Source: Asterias rubens (lineage: Eukaryota; Echinodermata; Asteroidea; Forcipulatida; Asteriidae). Taken from it: a DNA stretch of 64,000 bases. Positions within the stretch are counted from its first letter, which is position 1. Each line of letters opens with the position of its first letter. The DNA is taken from NCBI RefSeq assembly GCF_902459465.1, contig NC_047076.1, positions 10,610,146 to 10,674,145 on the forward strand, written 5' to 3'. The position numbers and the translations under genes are program-made. Below the pieces are notes generated by a model. It searched no databases, was not told where the DNA came from, and was given only the letters and a program-made list of their open reading frames with translations. Below are positions 49,001-64,000 of the stretch, piece by piece.

Positions 49001-49018
49001 CAACACCACCCTTGCCAT
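43031..49018 (-). CDS. GCAT: Glycine C-acetyltransferase (2-amino-3-ketobutyrate CoA ligase)
   Basis: PLP-dependent mitochondrial enzyme that, with threonine dehydrogenase, converts 2-amino-3-ketobutyrate and CoA to glycine and acetyl-CoA. Coding exons in order: 48886-49018, 47977-48089, 47164-47253, 46519-46738, 46251-46347, 45741-45910, 44797-44906, 44567-44668, 44053-44176, 43031-43137. All phases join and give 421 aa plus stop, close to the usual ~419. The start [18 protein letters not shown] is basic and amphipathic, fitting a mitochondrial presequence. Family motifs are [72 protein letters not shown] and [18 protein letters not shown]. The last contains the Schiff-base lysine at ~aa 268. 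An acceptor at 49021-49022 and a donor at 49674-49675 predict a non-coding first exon near 49.7 kb. Introns carry an RT fragment, SINEs and foldback elements. Confidence 0.96.
43205..43640 (+). mobile_element. SINE-like element in a GCAT intron
   Basis: Head with GGTTAAGAGCACCATACTC and CAGCAGAGTGTGGGTTGTAG, which resembles a degenerate tRNA A/B-box region, then GTGACATCTTTGTCCTTAAGC, a body, and a tail with GCGCTTTATAAGAAGC and an ATT-rich end. It shares the head style with the element at 10810-11135 and a head fragment at 45963-46030. Confidence 0.55.
43761..44036 (+). mobile_element. 3' end of a non-LTR retrotransposon (reverse transcriptase C-terminus)
   Basis: Plus-strand translation gives [18 protein letters not shown] and later [18 protein letters not shown], the characteristic extreme C-terminal region of CR1/jockey-type ORF2 proteins. 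One in-frame stop follows. The fragment ends in an ATT-rich tail (TTATTTATTATTAATATT), usual for this group. Only about 90 codons remain, so it is a 5'-truncated dead copy. It lies in the intron between the last two GCAT coding exons. Confidence 0.75.
45010..45412. repeat. 131-bp tandem duplication in a GCAT intron
   Basis: Two copies of a 131-bp unit starting TACTTCTCCCAATGCTCAAG at 45150 and 45281 differ at only a few positions. A more degenerate partial copy precedes them (about 45010-45125, sharing AATTTCAC..AATAAT..AACCA.TTATAATG). Confidence 0.85.
45570..45712. mobile_element. Foldback element (~140 bp)
   Basis: The left arm reads ..TTTTGAGACGCTAGGTGG.AGCAGACTTACC.GGTAAAT.CCATTG and the right arm is its inverted counterpart (CAATGGAAATTTACC..GGTCTGCTGCCATCTAACGTTCCAAAG). 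The arms are ~50 bp and imperfect. Related sequence occurs at 132-175 and 55283-55405. No reading frame. Probably a small non-autonomous DNA element. Confidence 0.65.
45963..46030 (+). mobile_element. SINE head fragment
   Basis: GGCGGTTAAGAGCACTGAAC and CAAGCTCTGGTGTTTCTAAT match the head of the SINE-like element at 43205-43640. The body is absent. It lies just upstream (minus sense) of GCAT coding exon 6. Confidence 0.5.
46845..47145. mobile_element. Diverged copy of the TTAAAGGCAGTGG inverted-repeat element
   Basis: Shares CTTGGTGTATCCCAACACAT, AATTGGTCATCAAAGTTGC and the right end AATGTGTCCAGTGCCT with the family copy at 4374-4761. It is more diverged and lacks a clean left end. Located in a GCAT intron. 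Confidence 0.55.
48518..48673. mobile_element. Foldback element with internal tandem duplication
   Basis: The left end (AAGCTTTCCATATCTGTGAT..GATTGGTC.GAGGTGATGT) is inverted at the right end (ACATCACCTCGGACCAATC..CACAGAGATGGAAAGCTT) over ~65 bp. The inner part contains two 59-bp direct copies of GAGGTGATGTGGTTGCAGCT followed by GACAAACATCACCTC, each itself a small hairpin. No coding capacity. Lies in GCAT coding intron 1. Confidence 0.7.
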
Positions 49019-49675
49019 TTCTATCAAAAAGGGAAATGTTATGTTATTTAAACATTTTTATTTTATATTTTTTTATGAGGTGTTGAAACAAAGGTCAGGA
49101 TGCCTCATAATAAATTAGCAACTCGTAAAAATCACAGCAGCTCGCAAGCTTTTTTATTTATGAAACTTGTATTCAGCCCACTCAAGTACAGTGTACACTG
49201 CAAGGCTAGTTACGATAACTTAACGTTTACGTTTACGTTTATGTTGGTTAACTCAGCAAAATCCACAAGTTTGGACATAAAGCTAAAGGCCGGGGAGGGT
49301 GGTTGATTGGTGCTCAACCCTCAAGCAGTAGGAATACAAGTGCCATCAGGCTAACAATAAAGGGCCCAAAGAAACGTAACACTCCCGTAGTCCCGACGGC
49401 GAGAGGAGGGTTACATTATCGCAACTTACTGTATGCCTACCAGCAGTCTGCTGTGTATATTATGTTCCGTATTATTATCTTAAAATTATAATTATTTATT
49501 ATATGACCAATGATAACATTATTTTTATTTACAATATAGTTAATTTTCTTAACTTTATTTATTAAAAAATAAAATAAATCACTAATAAAAGTAAGGTAAG
49601 GAGTAATGAACTTAGAGTTTTAGACGTGCAAATTTCTTTATTTTTATTTGAAGCAATGGTAGGTTGTCTTCTTAC

Positions 49676-49936
49676 CTTGTTTGCTGTATCGATACTTTTG
49701 GAGGGTTTATTAATTGACAATGCTTGTTTGATGTTTGAGCGTTGTTGATGTTTTACATAAGTGTCCTTCTCGGGAAAAAAATGAAATTAAATAGCGCCAC
49801 CAGTAGTGACGTTCTAATCATACAGCTTGACTAAAGACCACTATTGGTGGCGCTGTTTTGCCGTACATCTTTGCGAAATTACATGACACGTCCATCCCCA
49901 AACTTGAAAGAAAATATCGATACAACAACAAGCAAG
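49676..49936. promoter_or_regulatory. Divergent promoter region of GCAT and ARF
   Basis: A minus-strand donor (CAAACAAG then GTAAG, exon edge 49676) and a plus-strand donor (AACAAGCAAG then GTAAGTA, exon edge 49936) bound the predicted non-coding first exons of GCAT and the plus-strand ARF. Both start sites must fall within ~260 bp. Between them is an inverted pair of 15-mers, GCGCCACCAGTAGTG (49794-49808) and CACTATTGGTGGCGC (49839-49853), one pointing at each gene. The GGTGGCGC core resembles the CTCF core. No TATA box is obvious. The exon calls are inferred from splice signals. Confidence 0.6.
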
Positions 49937-50730
49937 GTAAGTAGTTTTCAATTGCATGAAGAAACATTCATTGTAGTGTTAAGGAATTTGAATACTATGA
50001 GAAAATATTAATCAATTTAATAAACTATGAAAGAATTACATGAATTGTGGAAATAAAAAGACCGAACAGAACAGTGAACTTCACTGTCATCAGGTCATGT
50101 CTGTGTGCTGTGACTGTGTTGTGTATGTATGGACGGTCAAAATTGGACATGTTGGAATTGACATGCACCGTGCATGACACATGCATTGCATGCACGGTCC
50201 CATGGTCAAGCTGACAACCTCCTCGGCCTCGTGATTTAATACATGCTAGGGATTATATGGATGGATGGGTTAGGATTAGGAAAATGGGTGTCTTCTTAAT
50301 TAAACAATTATTAATTAACAAATAACAATAACACCAACCAACATGTCGTACTCGTCTCAAATTTGTGTGCATATTTGTTGTGCATCGAATGTGTATTCGA
50401 TGGAGCCAACCAACCGGACGAACCCCTGGTATTTAGTATTCAATTTTCAATCACTAGACTGAATCTGATGAGGCTCATTCCACTATATCTGTATATCGCT
50501 TCCACAAACGATAGTGGAACAAGTCTCAAATTTCTAAGAAGAGATTAAGACTAAAAACAAAAGAGTAGTGATCATTAACAACAAAAACAAAAGAAGAGAA
50601 AAAGAAAGAAAGCTGGAGAATGCACTAATATAATATTATAACCTTCTGAAGTTTTGGTCCTTTGTAATTTGTTGTTATCCACTTGTTCTTCAAATATTTT
50701 TTTGTAGAAGCTCGGAGGAAGCCCAAGTAA

Positions 50731-53220
<2,490 letters not shown>

Positions 53221-53810
53221 ATTACATTAGGCAAGAGTGTTTGAACACCTTGTAGATAATTATTTCCTACAGATTTGTTTTTCATTGGGGCAGGGTTGGG
53301 AGAGATAGTGAAAGATCCATCTTTAAAAATATTCCGTTTTCCAACAGAATTCAGAAAATCAAAAGAGTAAACAAAACATTTGATAAAATTGTGACACTCT
53401 TATTCTTGATACTTGTGGACTTTATAGCACCCACCTTGTGTCAGACGGATATTGCATGTACCAGTTGTCAATTTCAAAGCATTTTTGTATGTATGTTTTG
53501 TCCTGTATGTATCAAAGTGTTGTGACCAATTATTTTAGATGTGACACTGGAGAGGTGTATGTAAAGGAACATCCAAAGATAGATTATTTGGCATTTTGAC
53601 GGTGTCCAAAATTATCAACACTGTAAGTTATATACTATAGCAGCTTAACAGTTGAAACTAAAAACTTTCAGATGTAGTTCATGATTTTTTTTCTGTATTT
53701 AAGATTTGTGTTCTGTTAGTTTTGTGAAGTTATTTTTGATGTAAGACTTCCATGGTGTACTTGCAAAAATACAACCAATCATAAAAAAAAAAAAATTGAG
53801 AAAATAGTAA
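53221..53810 (+). other. 3' UTR of ARF copy 1, conserved with the paralogue
   Basis: Several blocks recur in inverted orientation downstream of ARF copy 2 (57000-57572): GCAGGGTTGGGA, TTGTCAATTTCAAAGCATTT, TTAGATGTGACACTGG and AAGACTTCCATGGTGTACTT. Such retention outside coding sequence points to a recent duplication, gene conversion or functional UTR elements. Where the transcript ends was not determined. Confidence 0.7.
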
Positions 53811-53965
53811 AACTAAATTCAAGGATTATTTTTGGTAATACATAATCTTGGTGTGGTTAGACTTATTTAGGTGGTTTTGTTCTTATTGTACAGTAAAACT
53901 TTATCTCTTACTTGAAACTCGAAAAAGTTTCCGAATTGTATCAATAAACTGTCAATTAGCGTGTA

Positions 53966-54244
53966 TTACACCTGTTTCACACTGTCGCGTCAGAGTCGCG
54001 CGGAACCAAACAGATAATGAGCGCCTCTGGGTGGACCCAACTAAATTTTGGTTTCAGACAGGCAAAGATGGTAGTCTGAAACCAAGGCGCTCCAGAGTTG
54101 TTCTGAATGACTGCAACAGTCGATTATGTTTTACTTCTAGCGTGGCCAGTCCCTCCTTAATGTTTAAGACGTAAAACTGTTCATGTATTAAATTCAGAAT
54201 TTGGTTCGGCACGACTTTGGAGCACCTGTCTGAAACAGGTGTAA
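53966..54244. mobile_element. Putative inverted-repeat element (~280 bp)
   Basis: Perfect 14-bp terminal inverted repeats (TTACACCTGTTTCA and TGAAACAGGTGTAA) continue imperfectly inward (GAGTCGCGCGGAACCAAA against TTTGGTTCGGCACGACTTTG). An internal inverted pair TTTGGTTTCAGAC / GTCTGAAACCAA is also present. No clear target-site duplication and no coding capacity. Confidence 0.55.
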
Positions 54245-55282
54245 AGTTCTCTTGCTATAAATGTAATCAAAGCTAATAGGAATACAAACATTCTTGAGTA
54301 GAAATGTGTTACCATAGCTACCTCCTAGCTTCTCTGTGCAACACAGTAACAAGTTTTACATATTATTATCATTGCATACATGTACATGTACACAATATTT
54401 TAATCAAAATAAAACAATAACTTTAAGATTTGCTGTCGATTTTTAAGCTTCTTGAAATTGTAATACACAGATATAACAATCTTACATTTCAAGCTAGTTA
54501 GGATTTCAAGCAGGCTCTTTTTGTACAAGCAACTTGCAGGTAAATATTTTCATAGGTGTAGTGTGGGATTACATTTTTAAAGCTGGTTTTTCATACAATT
54601 TTGAGGGAAAATCTGTAAAATTCCAACTTCCTCATCTTCGCCTGGCCAAATATCTTGGCAATTATCTTGTTACCGTCGGGGTTTTTGTTCACACAAAAAG
54701 TCCAGAAGTGACTATCTTTCACCAATAGGAATTGTACAGCAGTTACTTAGCCTTTGGTTTTTATGACCATTACTGGGTGAAAGGAACCATAATGGTTTCG
54801 ATGTGGCTTCTTCTGTAAATTTGTACAATGGCTTTTGAGCAGTGCCAAGGTTGTTTGGATGAATTGTGTAAGATTGCAAGGATATGTAAGACAATGGAAA
54901 TCCATGGTATTATATAAAACCGACAGTTAACAACTGTATGATGATGGTGTAAGCAAAGTAAAGTTGTACATAAACTCTGCAAAGAGACACAATGTGGGAT
55001 CATCTAAAAGATTGTTTTGCTTGAATTTGTTTTATTATTTTACTCGGAAGGGTCTAGTAAATGCGTTCTCCACAAAATAATGTATTACATGCTTATTGAA
55101 AAATATACAGGTGACAAGTACCTAATGCGCTAGTTACAAGTTTTTGCAAAAATGTCTACGCCACAGACATAAAAGGTTCTTCATGTCTGTGGTCTATGTC
55201 CATGTCATTTCGGAAGGGCGCCCTCACCTAGAGGTCCAGAGTTTTTTAATCCTGCGCTCTGTGCATACAAACTGTTTGTCTA

Positions 55283-55405
55283 GGTCCGAGAGTAATAGTG
55301 GGAGCCTTTAACACTAGGGGCAAGCACATGCTCAGAACTATGTAAGCAAGTGAAAAGATTAGCCTTGTCTGCTGCCACCTAGCATTCAAAAGTCTCCCAT
55401 TGCGC
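55283..55405. mobile_element. Foldback-like element, related to 45570-45712
   Basis: The right part (TCTGCTGCCACCTAGCATTC then AAAAGTCTCCCATTG) is the inverted match of the GGTGGCAGCAGAC arm found at 132-175 and 45570-45622. The left part (GTGGGAGCCTTTAACACTAG) is a weaker opposite arm. Confidence 0.5.
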
Positions 55406-56230
55406 AGTATGTAGAACAATGGCATTGTTTTATATAAACAATAGATGGATAGATAGATGCGGATTGTCAAACAAAATTCTTAAAAAATGATCAATAAAAC
55501 AATGTAGAAAACCAAAGTGCGCCCTCAGTGTCCAACTGCCCAATCCAACTTTTTGATTTGCATAATTTACTACAAAAAATTAAGTTTTGGGGTCGCGACA
55601 TTTAGGCTCACTGTCATGTCCATTAGTTAGCTCTGAGCAAGAGAGCGCAGATTCATTTTCTATATAAGTATTTTTCTCTTTTCTTTGGGGTATTGACCCC
55701 TTGCACGCACTGTACACGCGGCGACTGTGCCTAGCTCTCCATTTTGGTGGTCAATAGGTTTATGTGTAAACGACGTGTCGCCTAAAATGCGCACTTCACT
55801 GAATAAGCACAGTGTCTGTGACCACCAAAAGGGCGCATCCAAGATTATTCTGGTGATGACGTCACGTGAAGTGGGGTCAATTGGAAGATTAAAATCAGTA
55901 CAGCAGATTATTTTATATTTTTGATGTCATGAATGCTGCTTTTGGTGTACTTGGTGAATGCGTCCTTTTTAAAAGAGAACCTGCCTCCTTCTAGTGTCTC
56001 TACAAATGGCGTCATAGACAGGATAGAGTGAGTATCCCCATTGTAAACAATTATTCTATAAACACTGACCTGTACAACAAATACACAAAATATCAAGTTG
56101 GACACAGAAAATAAAGACAAACCAGGAAAACCAATCATTTGAGGTTCAACAATGTTGCTACCTTTTTATACATTATACTTGTTTTATCTTTCCATACATT
56201 TTGTGACGACTTTGCAAAGGAATAAACACA

Positions 56231-56384
56231 TTCATACTTCCCTGCGAATGCAATACGAATTTTGACGTCACAACTTTGCAACAAATAATACACATTGGTT
56301 GATCTGTGCTCAACTCTGCAACATTGGTTGTGAAAACAGCCCCATGACGTCAACAATTCACTTCAAATTCGAAGGAAGTATGAA
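56231..56384. mobile_element. Foldback element with ~40-bp inverted repeats
   Basis: The left end TTCATACTTCC..GAATGCAATACGAATTTTGACGTCA mirrors the right end TGACGTCAACAATTCACTTC..ATTCGAAGGAAGTATGAA with several mismatches. A TGACGTCA half of each arm is retained. No coding capacity and no clear target-site duplication. Confidence 0.6.
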
Positions 56385-56999
56385 CCAGGCTAAATAGTCC
56401 AAGCATGTTATTAAGAAATACAAACAGAAACAATAGTTAATTGTGTTTATCTTTACATGTTTGATATGTTCTATTGTATTAATGTGTTTTTCTGCTAGTT
56501 GATGTTACAAAAAACAAACACAAAAAGCATTGTTATTTTAAAAGGATTCATATGTGAAACAGGATCAACTTCAGTCAACTACATGTAGTAAGGAGAATGA
56601 CGTGTATGGCAAACACCAAAGTTTGTGGTGGGTTGGCCTTCGTCACACACAATTCACACCTTGATTGATGGTCTTGGTTTTCAAACCATAGAGCTATAAT
56701 GGACTAGAGTGCTAACTTTAAACAAATACTTCTCCCGTCTGAAATAACCATTAATTTAAAAGATTTTGAAGTAACAAAAATTGACCCTGGCAATTTTAAG
56801 GCATTGAGAACAGGGCCCAATATATAGAGTAGCCTCAGCAGAAATATTGCTTTGCAATTTTCTGCTTAGCGCAAATGAGCCAGATACTAGTCCTAGAGGG
56901 TAAATGTACATTTAACTTTTTGGCTCATATTGATCTAATTGGGAAACTTGTTTTGAGTTTCAAGTACATTCTAAGAACAAAACCAGTCTATGGAAGTCG

Positions 57000-57572
57000 A
57001 ACCACACCAAGATTTTATTTATAAATATAAAAATCTTGAGTTAAGTTTTACTATTTTCTCAATATCTTTTAATGACTGGTTTGATATTTTGCAAGTACAC
57101 CATGGAAGTCTTAATCATTAATAACTTAAGAACAGACAAAACACAACCCTTCAAAACAGAAAATAAGTCCTTCACAACATCTGAAAGGTTTCACTTTTAA
57201 CTGTACATCCGCTGAACAAACAACTTACAGTGTTAAAAATGTTGGACCTCACCAGTGTCACATCTAAATAAGATTTGGCTACACCACACTAAATTACAGG
57301 ACAGAACATACTTTTATAAAAATGCTTTGAAATTGACAACTGGTGTACAGTCTGCAATTTCCATCTAACAAAAGGTGGGTGCTGTAAAATCCATAATATC
57401 AAGAAAAACAATGTAACAATTTGTTATATTTTCTATACTCTCTTGATTTTCTGTCAGAAAACAGATGATTTTCAAAGATGGATTTTTCCCAACCCTGCTC
57501 CAACAAAATAAAATAAAAACATCTGTATGAAATATTAATCTACAAAAACGCTTGCCTGATGAAATTAATTGT
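57000..57572 (-). other. 3' UTR of ARF copy 2, conserved with the paralogue
   Basis: Sequence downstream of the stop codon at 57573, with minus-strand blocks AAGACTTCCATGGTGTACTT, TTAGATGTGACACTGG, TTGTCAATTTCAAAGCATTT and GCAGGGTTGGGA. They match the 3' UTR of copy 1 in the same transcript order. Between blocks there are many substitutions and indels. Confidence 0.7.
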
Positions 57573-59805
<2,233 letters not shown>

Positions 59806-60921
59806 CTATTTATTTACAAAAACATGAGTTACATACATGTAGGCCTATTGTAGCACCATCAAGAGCAGTCTAGCCAATTTTGTTAATGTTAATGATGGTT
59901 TAAATGTAGTTTCTTCCTATTTTATTGTGACATATCTAAATCGCCAGATTTCATTGCTAACGTATCACCCTACTACCTAGGTAACTAAACTAGTACAACC
60001 ATAGCTGGCATTATGTTTATTATAAGTTTATACCCTCGCAATATTGCATACACAACATCGCCGTGATTTATTTTGATATCAAATTATATTTATTGAAGTT
60101 GAAATCGCCACATTTATTTTTGTTGCATTATTTTGCCATATTTTTTACACAATCATGACAATTATTATTTACAGTGACAAAGGCACCACCGTAACCTAAG
60201 CAGCGTCATCTCCCGTCTTACCCGTCTTCATTTGATGATTTAGTGACTTTATTTAAATTATATAGGCCTAAAGGTTTTTAATGGATTTTGGAGAATCAGT
60301 GGAGAGCTGAGAGCATGGACGGTCTACTCTATCAATCTATCCCTATGTATTGTGTTAGTTGCGAAAGCGCAACCCTCCCGACGACGAAGAGAGGAGAGTA
60401 CGTTATCACATTAACTGTAGAACTTGTGTACATGTATACTGTCTGATGATGGAGGAGGAAGCAATTTATTTAAATTTAAATTAAAAATTAATGTTATTGT
60501 TAATAAATAATAAGCGCAAAATAATAAGCGCAAAATAATGCAGGTAACTCTAAATAAGTCTAACAATACTGCTGGATGTATTATTACTATTAGCTATGAA
60601 CAGGAAACTCGTGGGAAATCCAACTCGAGTAAACATTTGAGTTGTCATTGATGGAAATTCATCAATCGCCGGTCGAGTTGTCTCACTGAAGCATTTTGTG
60701 CCAAGCAGGCAGTACCTGTGTTCTCTGACAGATCAGCAGGGATGAGTTGGTATTGATTGCGAGACGCCGAGACTCTCGGCCACAGTTCTGACTGAACTCT
60801 GAATGAAGTCAGTGCTATCATGGTTCCCATTTGTCCTTGCTCTATGATTTTATACAATTATTGAGTACCAATGTTATCTACAATCTCACAATTCCAGTTC
60901 CTTGCCATTACAAGTACTTGC

Positions 60922-61060
60922 CTCCTTGTTGTGTTCGTATTATTTTCTCTCAAGTTTAGCGATGGTCTTCACATCCTCGTTCTGGACCGGACTGGTTGCT
61001 GGTTGTTTTTGACGTGTACAAAAAGGTGTAATAGCGCCACCAATAGTATTACTTTGGTAG
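60922..61060 (-). promoter_or_regulatory. Predicted first exon and promoter of ARF copy 2
   Basis: On the minus strand, GAAAATAATACGAACACAAC..AAGGAG followed by GCAAGTA aligns with the end of the copy 1 first exon (GAAAATATCGATACAACAAC..GCAAG then GTAAGTA). Upstream is ACTATTGGTGGCGC (61034-61047), the motif found upstream of copy 1 at 49840-49853. If right, this intron also uses a GC donor. The call rests on paralogue alignment only. Confidence 0.5.
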
Positions 61061-61697
61061 CCTTTCGTCAACGCCGTTGTGGATAAAAGGTTGTGTCTGT
61101 GCACACGGAGCTCTGGAGAGCTAGCTAGAGAGGGCTATTAATGGGCTGTGTAGCGCTCTGCAGCCGCGATGCGTCCGGAAAGGAAGACTACATGACTTTC
61201 CTTTATGGTTTATTATGCAAATAATAAGTTGTTCAATCAGAAGACTGTGAAAGATTAACCAATCACAAAGTCTGCAGCAACAGGTTAATTAAAGTGAGAT
61301 GACCCCATCGGTTTTAATGGGTTTTATAAACTACGAAATAAAGAAAATCATGACACCAAATTAAATTAAATTTACGCCGCCCGCCTATCATCATGTCCGC
61401 CGCCAACAAAGAACACACGGTTTCTTTTTGCGCGACGAGAAACTCACAATGCATCCCCAAAAATACAATAATAAGTAAATGAAAAAAAAACACAAACAAC
61501 AAAAAACAAAACCACGATTACACCAACAATGGTTAGAAAATAACAAAAACACTCTTTGTACTTTTTTGTTTTAATTATGATCACTTATCATAAGGACACT
61601 ACAAAATAAATAATAATACGTATAGATTTCGTGTTTTACATTGAGTGTTCCGAAACACCCGTCCACAGTGATTTTCCCTAACGAAAAATGGTTCATG

Positions 61698-61928
61698 TTT
61701 AAAGACAGTGGACACTATTAGATTTCGAGACCTAAAATTTTAATTCTGAGGTCTCGAAATCAAATTCGTGGAAAATTACTTCCTGCTCGAAAACTACGTC
61801 ACTTCAGAGAGGGAGCCGTTTCTCAGAATGTTTTTATACTATCAACCTCTCCCCATTACTCGTTACCAGATGAGGTTCGCTAATAATTATTATTTTGAGT
61901 AATAACCAATAGTGTCCACTGCCTTTAA
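61698..61928. mobile_element. Internally deleted TTAAAGGCAGTGG-family element (~230 bp)
   Basis: Starts TTTAAAGACAGTGGACACTA and ends AGTGTCCACTGCCTTTAA, but the part between the left end and GATTTCGAGACCT is missing compared with 4374-4761. The central GAGACCT..AGGTCTC palindrome and the right half are preserved. Confidence 0.75.
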
Positions 61929-64000
61929 CTAATGGCGATTGGTATTCTCTAAATAAAATACAAACGTAACAAAGAGTTAATTTATACGAAACCTTAGGCC
62001 CTATTGGAATATTAATAACACATAATGGCAATTATCGCCAAGCGTATTGATTATTTGTTTTCACTGGCAAGATAACGTGATAATAGTAGGCCTATGGCCT
62101 AATTAATGTTGTCATAATTATACCGGTAAGTACATTATTAAGTTGATGCTTAACAAGAACGAGAATTCCACAGTTCCTGTACTCGACGCTCGTGGATTTG
62201 CATTTTATTACCAAGAGGGAACTGGATTAGACCCCCAGGCCACAAAATAGTTTTACGAGGACATGATTCATTGCTAAAGTTGCTCGCTTTTACCGAGTTT
62301 TACTGGTCCTTGAATAAATATCACTTCAATCATAACTCAAACAAATTTTGTCCTTTTCATGAAAAAGAAAAGTCCAGATTTCACCTGTTATTAATATTAT
62401 GTGAGAATGCACTCACGCATGCTTTTAACTGTGTATAACAATTACTCAAATTTTACCCAGCCAACTTGTACAGTGAGGGCGTTGGTTCTATAGTCACACT
62501 CTCAGTCTGTGTTCTTTGTTCAACCCTAAATCATCAAAATTACTATACAGCAGGGATTCCTGGACCGTATCGCCTGCATCCGCTAATCACTATAGACAGT
62601 TGAAATATTACTGAGAATTTTGCTCTCACTTTCTTTGGTTAAAATGTTCGACAATATTTTTTTAAATAGTTTTATACAACAAGCGTCAAAAGTTTTCAAA
62701 AGCTTGCATTGCAAATTCGTGACGATTTTGTAAGTAACATCTTTGTTCATCATTGAAAAATAGTGAGACATCTTATTGCAATCTAATGAATCATCATTTA
62801 TAATACATAGAGTAAAAAAAGACCATAAATTGGCCACGAAGCTGAAACCTATACACTTCACAAATCAGATGGTTGACTTAATAATAAAGAATAGCTAAGG
62901 TATCTACACAGTGGTCCCCAATAGGAATTTATTTACAGAGCCTGTAGATCTTACACATCATTTAGGCTACAGAGAGTCTTTCTGATATACTCAAAATATT
63001 AATGGCAAGAAAACTTGTACTTGGTAAAAAGCACTGCAGCTGTTGATATTATAAACTAATTTATGAAAGATTCCCCTTCGAAGAAACATGGGTTGGATAT
63101 TACTGTTCCCCCAAAAACATTTGAATCTGAGGTAGAGTTCATGCATGAACTCTTTCTCAGATTTCTTAGGGTAGACTGAAGATGCCGCTCGCGAGACATG
63201 CAGGGCAGTCAGCAGAGATGCGATAGGATAAATTTGACATATTATTATTATGAAAAGAAAGTTTCTTGTTGATGAGTCCTTAACAAGACACAGTATTCTG
63301 CTGACACTAACCCCAGGTGAATTTTTGTGCCCGAAAACCAACATTATGTTAACTACCTATCCTCATGAAGACATTGTTTCTATAGAGTATAAAAATACCC
63401 GCATGTTAGTAACAGAAACAAATTTTAGCGATTATTTTAGGGATACATTTTGGTGATCACCCAGTCTTACAAATAATGGCAATAAAATCATTTATCAGTA
63501 AAATACATTGTGACTCGCTTTTTGCTCGGCTTATTAAATAGAGTCGACATAAATACAGCACACAAGAAAATCACAAATTGCACAAATCATACCAGAATAA
63601 CCATTATGTACAGGCAAAAGAGTTTACTAAAACTCAAAATACCGAAGCGTGTGCACCATTGTGTCATTATTGATGCCTACAAGACCGTTTGGCATACCTG
63701 TACAAAGACAGGGATGTATTGTCTTGAATACACTTTTGTAAATAGTACTTATTTTTAATCAATTTTAATAACTTTAGATAAAACACCTTTTTATCTAAAG
63801 CTGTTTCATCCATGGCCTTTGAAGACATAAACTAGATGACACTATACTATTTTGCTTTCAGTGTTTAACTTCCCAATGTTTGTTTGTAACTGTAAGCATA
63901 ATTATTTCAACGCTCTAAAAGATTCTGGGTCAGAACTGACCAAGGTTCGGGTCCGTGAGGCCTGACCCATATTGTTTTCTTTCCTTGTCGCGTTCGGTTT
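61929..64000. other. Right end of the window, no gene recognised
   Basis: Two kilobases with only short reading frames. The longest, 117 codons on the minus strand at 62991-63344, has a hydrophobic stretch but no family resemblance. A palindrome GAGTTCATGCATGAACTC (63138-63155) flanked by TCTGAG / CTCAGA is present. I can support no gene here. Confidence 0.5.

Larger units (their letters stand above)
54245..57000. other. Region between the convergent ARF genes, no gene seen
   Basis: No exon was recognised on either strand. It contains a foldback-like sequence at 55283-55405 (related to 45570-45712), an inverted pair TTTTGGTGGTCA (55743-55754) / TGACCACCAAAA (55818-55829) and the foldback element at 56231-56384. 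It probably includes distal 3' UTR of both ARF genes at its edges. Confidence 0.5.

Noticed and set aside
62991-63344. 117-codon minus-strand reading frame
   Set aside because: No recognised family, no coherent exon neighbours, no clear splice or start signals; compatible with chance in AT-rich DNA.

Overview
The window is nuclear DNA of an intron-rich animal. All protein genes are split, with GT-AG (rarely GC-AG) introns, and their products are typical metazoan proteins. Several dispersed repeats (a ~390-bp inverted-repeat element beginning TTAAAGGCAGTGG, tRNA-headed SINEs, small foldback elements) look like those I associate with echinoderm genomes, sea stars in particular. That organism call is an inference from memory, not a search.

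Layout. (1) 1-15464, minus strand: an integrin alpha-subunit gene. I resolve 27 coding exons whose phases all join; the transmembrane segment and cytoplasmic tail lie beyond position 1. (2) 15465-16440: upstream region of that gene, with a 237-bp element that has long terminal inverted repeats and an exact 9-bp target-site duplication (Mutator-like). (3) 16440-40815: a ~24.4-kb tandem array whose ~151-bp unit contains a 72-nt tRNA-Asp(GTC) gene on the minus strand. I count 152 tRNA copies plus 13 units that lost the tRNA body. Most copies keep the cloverleaf, A and B boxes and an oligo-T terminator. Two copies carry a CTC (Glu-type) anticodon. The array has nested higher-order duplications. 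(4) 40816-43030: no gene seen beyond the presumed GCAT 3' UTR. (5) 43031-49018, minus: a complete 10-coding-exon gene for glycine C-acetyltransferase (2-amino-3-ketobutyrate CoA ligase, 421 aa), with a non-coding 5' exon near 49.7 kb. (6) About 49.7-49.94 kb: a compact divergent promoter between GCAT and the next gene. (7) 50818-53220, plus: a class I ADP-ribosylation factor (182 aa, 4 coding exons). (8) 57573-59637, minus: a second class I ARF (180 aa), arranged tail-to-tail with the first. Exon structure, 5' UTR and parts of the 3' UTR match between the pair, so they are an inverted duplicate. (9) 61-64 kb: no gene recognised; one more 230-bp inverted-repeat element.

The protein genes have no obvious shared pathway: cell adhesion, mitochondrial threonine/glycine metabolism and vesicle-coat GTPases. 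The outstanding object is the tRNA-Asp array, a satellite-like block in which nearly every monomer is a potentially transcribable RNA polymerase III gene.
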